7,807 nucleotides of DNA, taken from the NCBI GenBank assembly GCA_052139595.1, contig JBKQWK010000074.1, positions 1-7,807 on the forward strand. The letters are read 5' to 3'. Below, piece by piece: positions 6,251 through 7,807 of this stretch (position 1 is its first letter; each line of letters opens with the position of its first letter). Below the pieces are notes generated by a model. The model was not told the DNA's origin, made no database searches, and worked only from the letters and a program-made list of their open reading frames with translations. A program made the translations under genes and the position numbers. Source of the stretch: JBKQWK01 sp052139595. Its GTDB lineage: Bacteria; Actinomycetota; Thermoleophilia; UBA2241.

Positions 6251-6349
6251 AGTTGCCCATCAGCGCGTACCGCTGGTGACACCTTCCACATGATTCCTGG
6301 TCCGGTGCACGCCCGCACGCCGCGACGTGCTTCCGTCACCATGACCCGA

Positions 6350-6355
6350 TAGGAT
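6350..6355 (+). promoter_or_regulatory. Possible -10 element for hsdM
   Basis: TAGGAT at 6350-6355 fits the TANNAT -10 form common in high-GC bacteria and lies about 98 bases before the hsdM ATG. No good -35 is found 16-19 bases upstream. Support is weak. Confidence 0.2.
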
Positions 6356-6452
6356 GACGCGCAACGAGATCGGGGGTGCACCATGTGGTCGCGGAAACGT
6401 GCTCGGTTCAAGACCCTTACTGTCGGCGCGTTCGATCAGAGCGACTCCGTTG

Positions 6453-7616
<1,164 letters not shown>

Positions 7617-7807
7617 TCGCCCTGCCCGGCCAGCTCTTCTACACGACGCAGATCCCCGTCTGCCTGTGGTTTCTGGCGCGCGACAAGAGTGACGGACCGG
7701 GAAGCGGCGGCGCCTGCCGCGACCGCCGCCGCGAGACGCTGTTCATCGACGCCCGCCAGATGGGGGCGCTTGTCGATCGCACGCACAAGGAGCTGAGTGA
7801 CGAGGAC

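Larger units (their letters stand above)
6070..6452. other. Intergenic stretch without a convincing gene
   Basis: About 380 bases between the operon hairpin and hsdM. Frames here are short, Arg/Ser/Thr-rich or of odd composition, and none has a clear ribosome site. It contains a weak minus-strand coding-like remnant (6092-6250) and a possible -10 for hsdM (6350-6355). A 26-codon frame (ATG 6383, stop 6461-6463) overlaps the hsdM start but has no recognisable content. It may be the scar of an older rearrangement joining the ALDH operon to the restriction-modification locus. Confidence 0.5.

Noticed and set aside
6405..6415. A tRNA T-loop-like GGTTCAAGACC
   Set aside because: The flanking bases do not form a T-stem and no acceptor, D or anticodon arms can be placed around it.

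Overview
The window is a GC-rich bacterial accessory region. The organism cannot be named from it. The codon use, the aldehyde dehydrogenase (ALDH) types and a stand-alone ModE-like regulator fit a high-GC actinobacterial or proteobacterial genome, but this is only an impression. An insertion-sequence end, a degraded intergenic stretch and a restriction-modification gene suggest a variable locus.

Layout. (1) 1-277: the last 45 codons of a DDE transposase and the probable right end of its insertion sequence. (2) 391-918: a ModE-type winged-helix regulator that has the DNA-binding domain but no molybdate-binding domain. (3) 942-1002: a strong sigma70-type promoter whose predicted start falls inside a perfect 9-bp inverted repeat that closely resembles a ModE operator. 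(4) 1150-6035: a four-gene operon encoding ALDH 1, a small Trp-rich protein with a CxCxxC motif, ALDH 2 (start overlapping the small gene by 4 bases) and ALDH 3. A 45-codon small ORF in the leader ends exactly where ALDH 1 begins. (5) 6036-6452: about 420 bases with no convincing gene, beginning with a hairpin. (6) 6453-7807: hsdM, the methylase subunit of a type I restriction-modification system, broken by a one-base frameshift near 7563-7566 and running off the window.

How it may work together (inference): the ModE-like protein would bind the palindrome over the transcription start and repress or tune the ALDH operon. This would link three NAD(P)-dependent aldehyde oxidations to a molybdenum- or tungsten-related signal. 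One rationale would be switching between metal-dependent aldehyde oxidoreductases and metal-free ALDHs, but no such metalloenzyme lies in the window. The three ALDHs belong to different subfamilies, so they probably act on different aldehydes or steps. The regulator-operator-ALDH arrangement is the most interesting part of the window.
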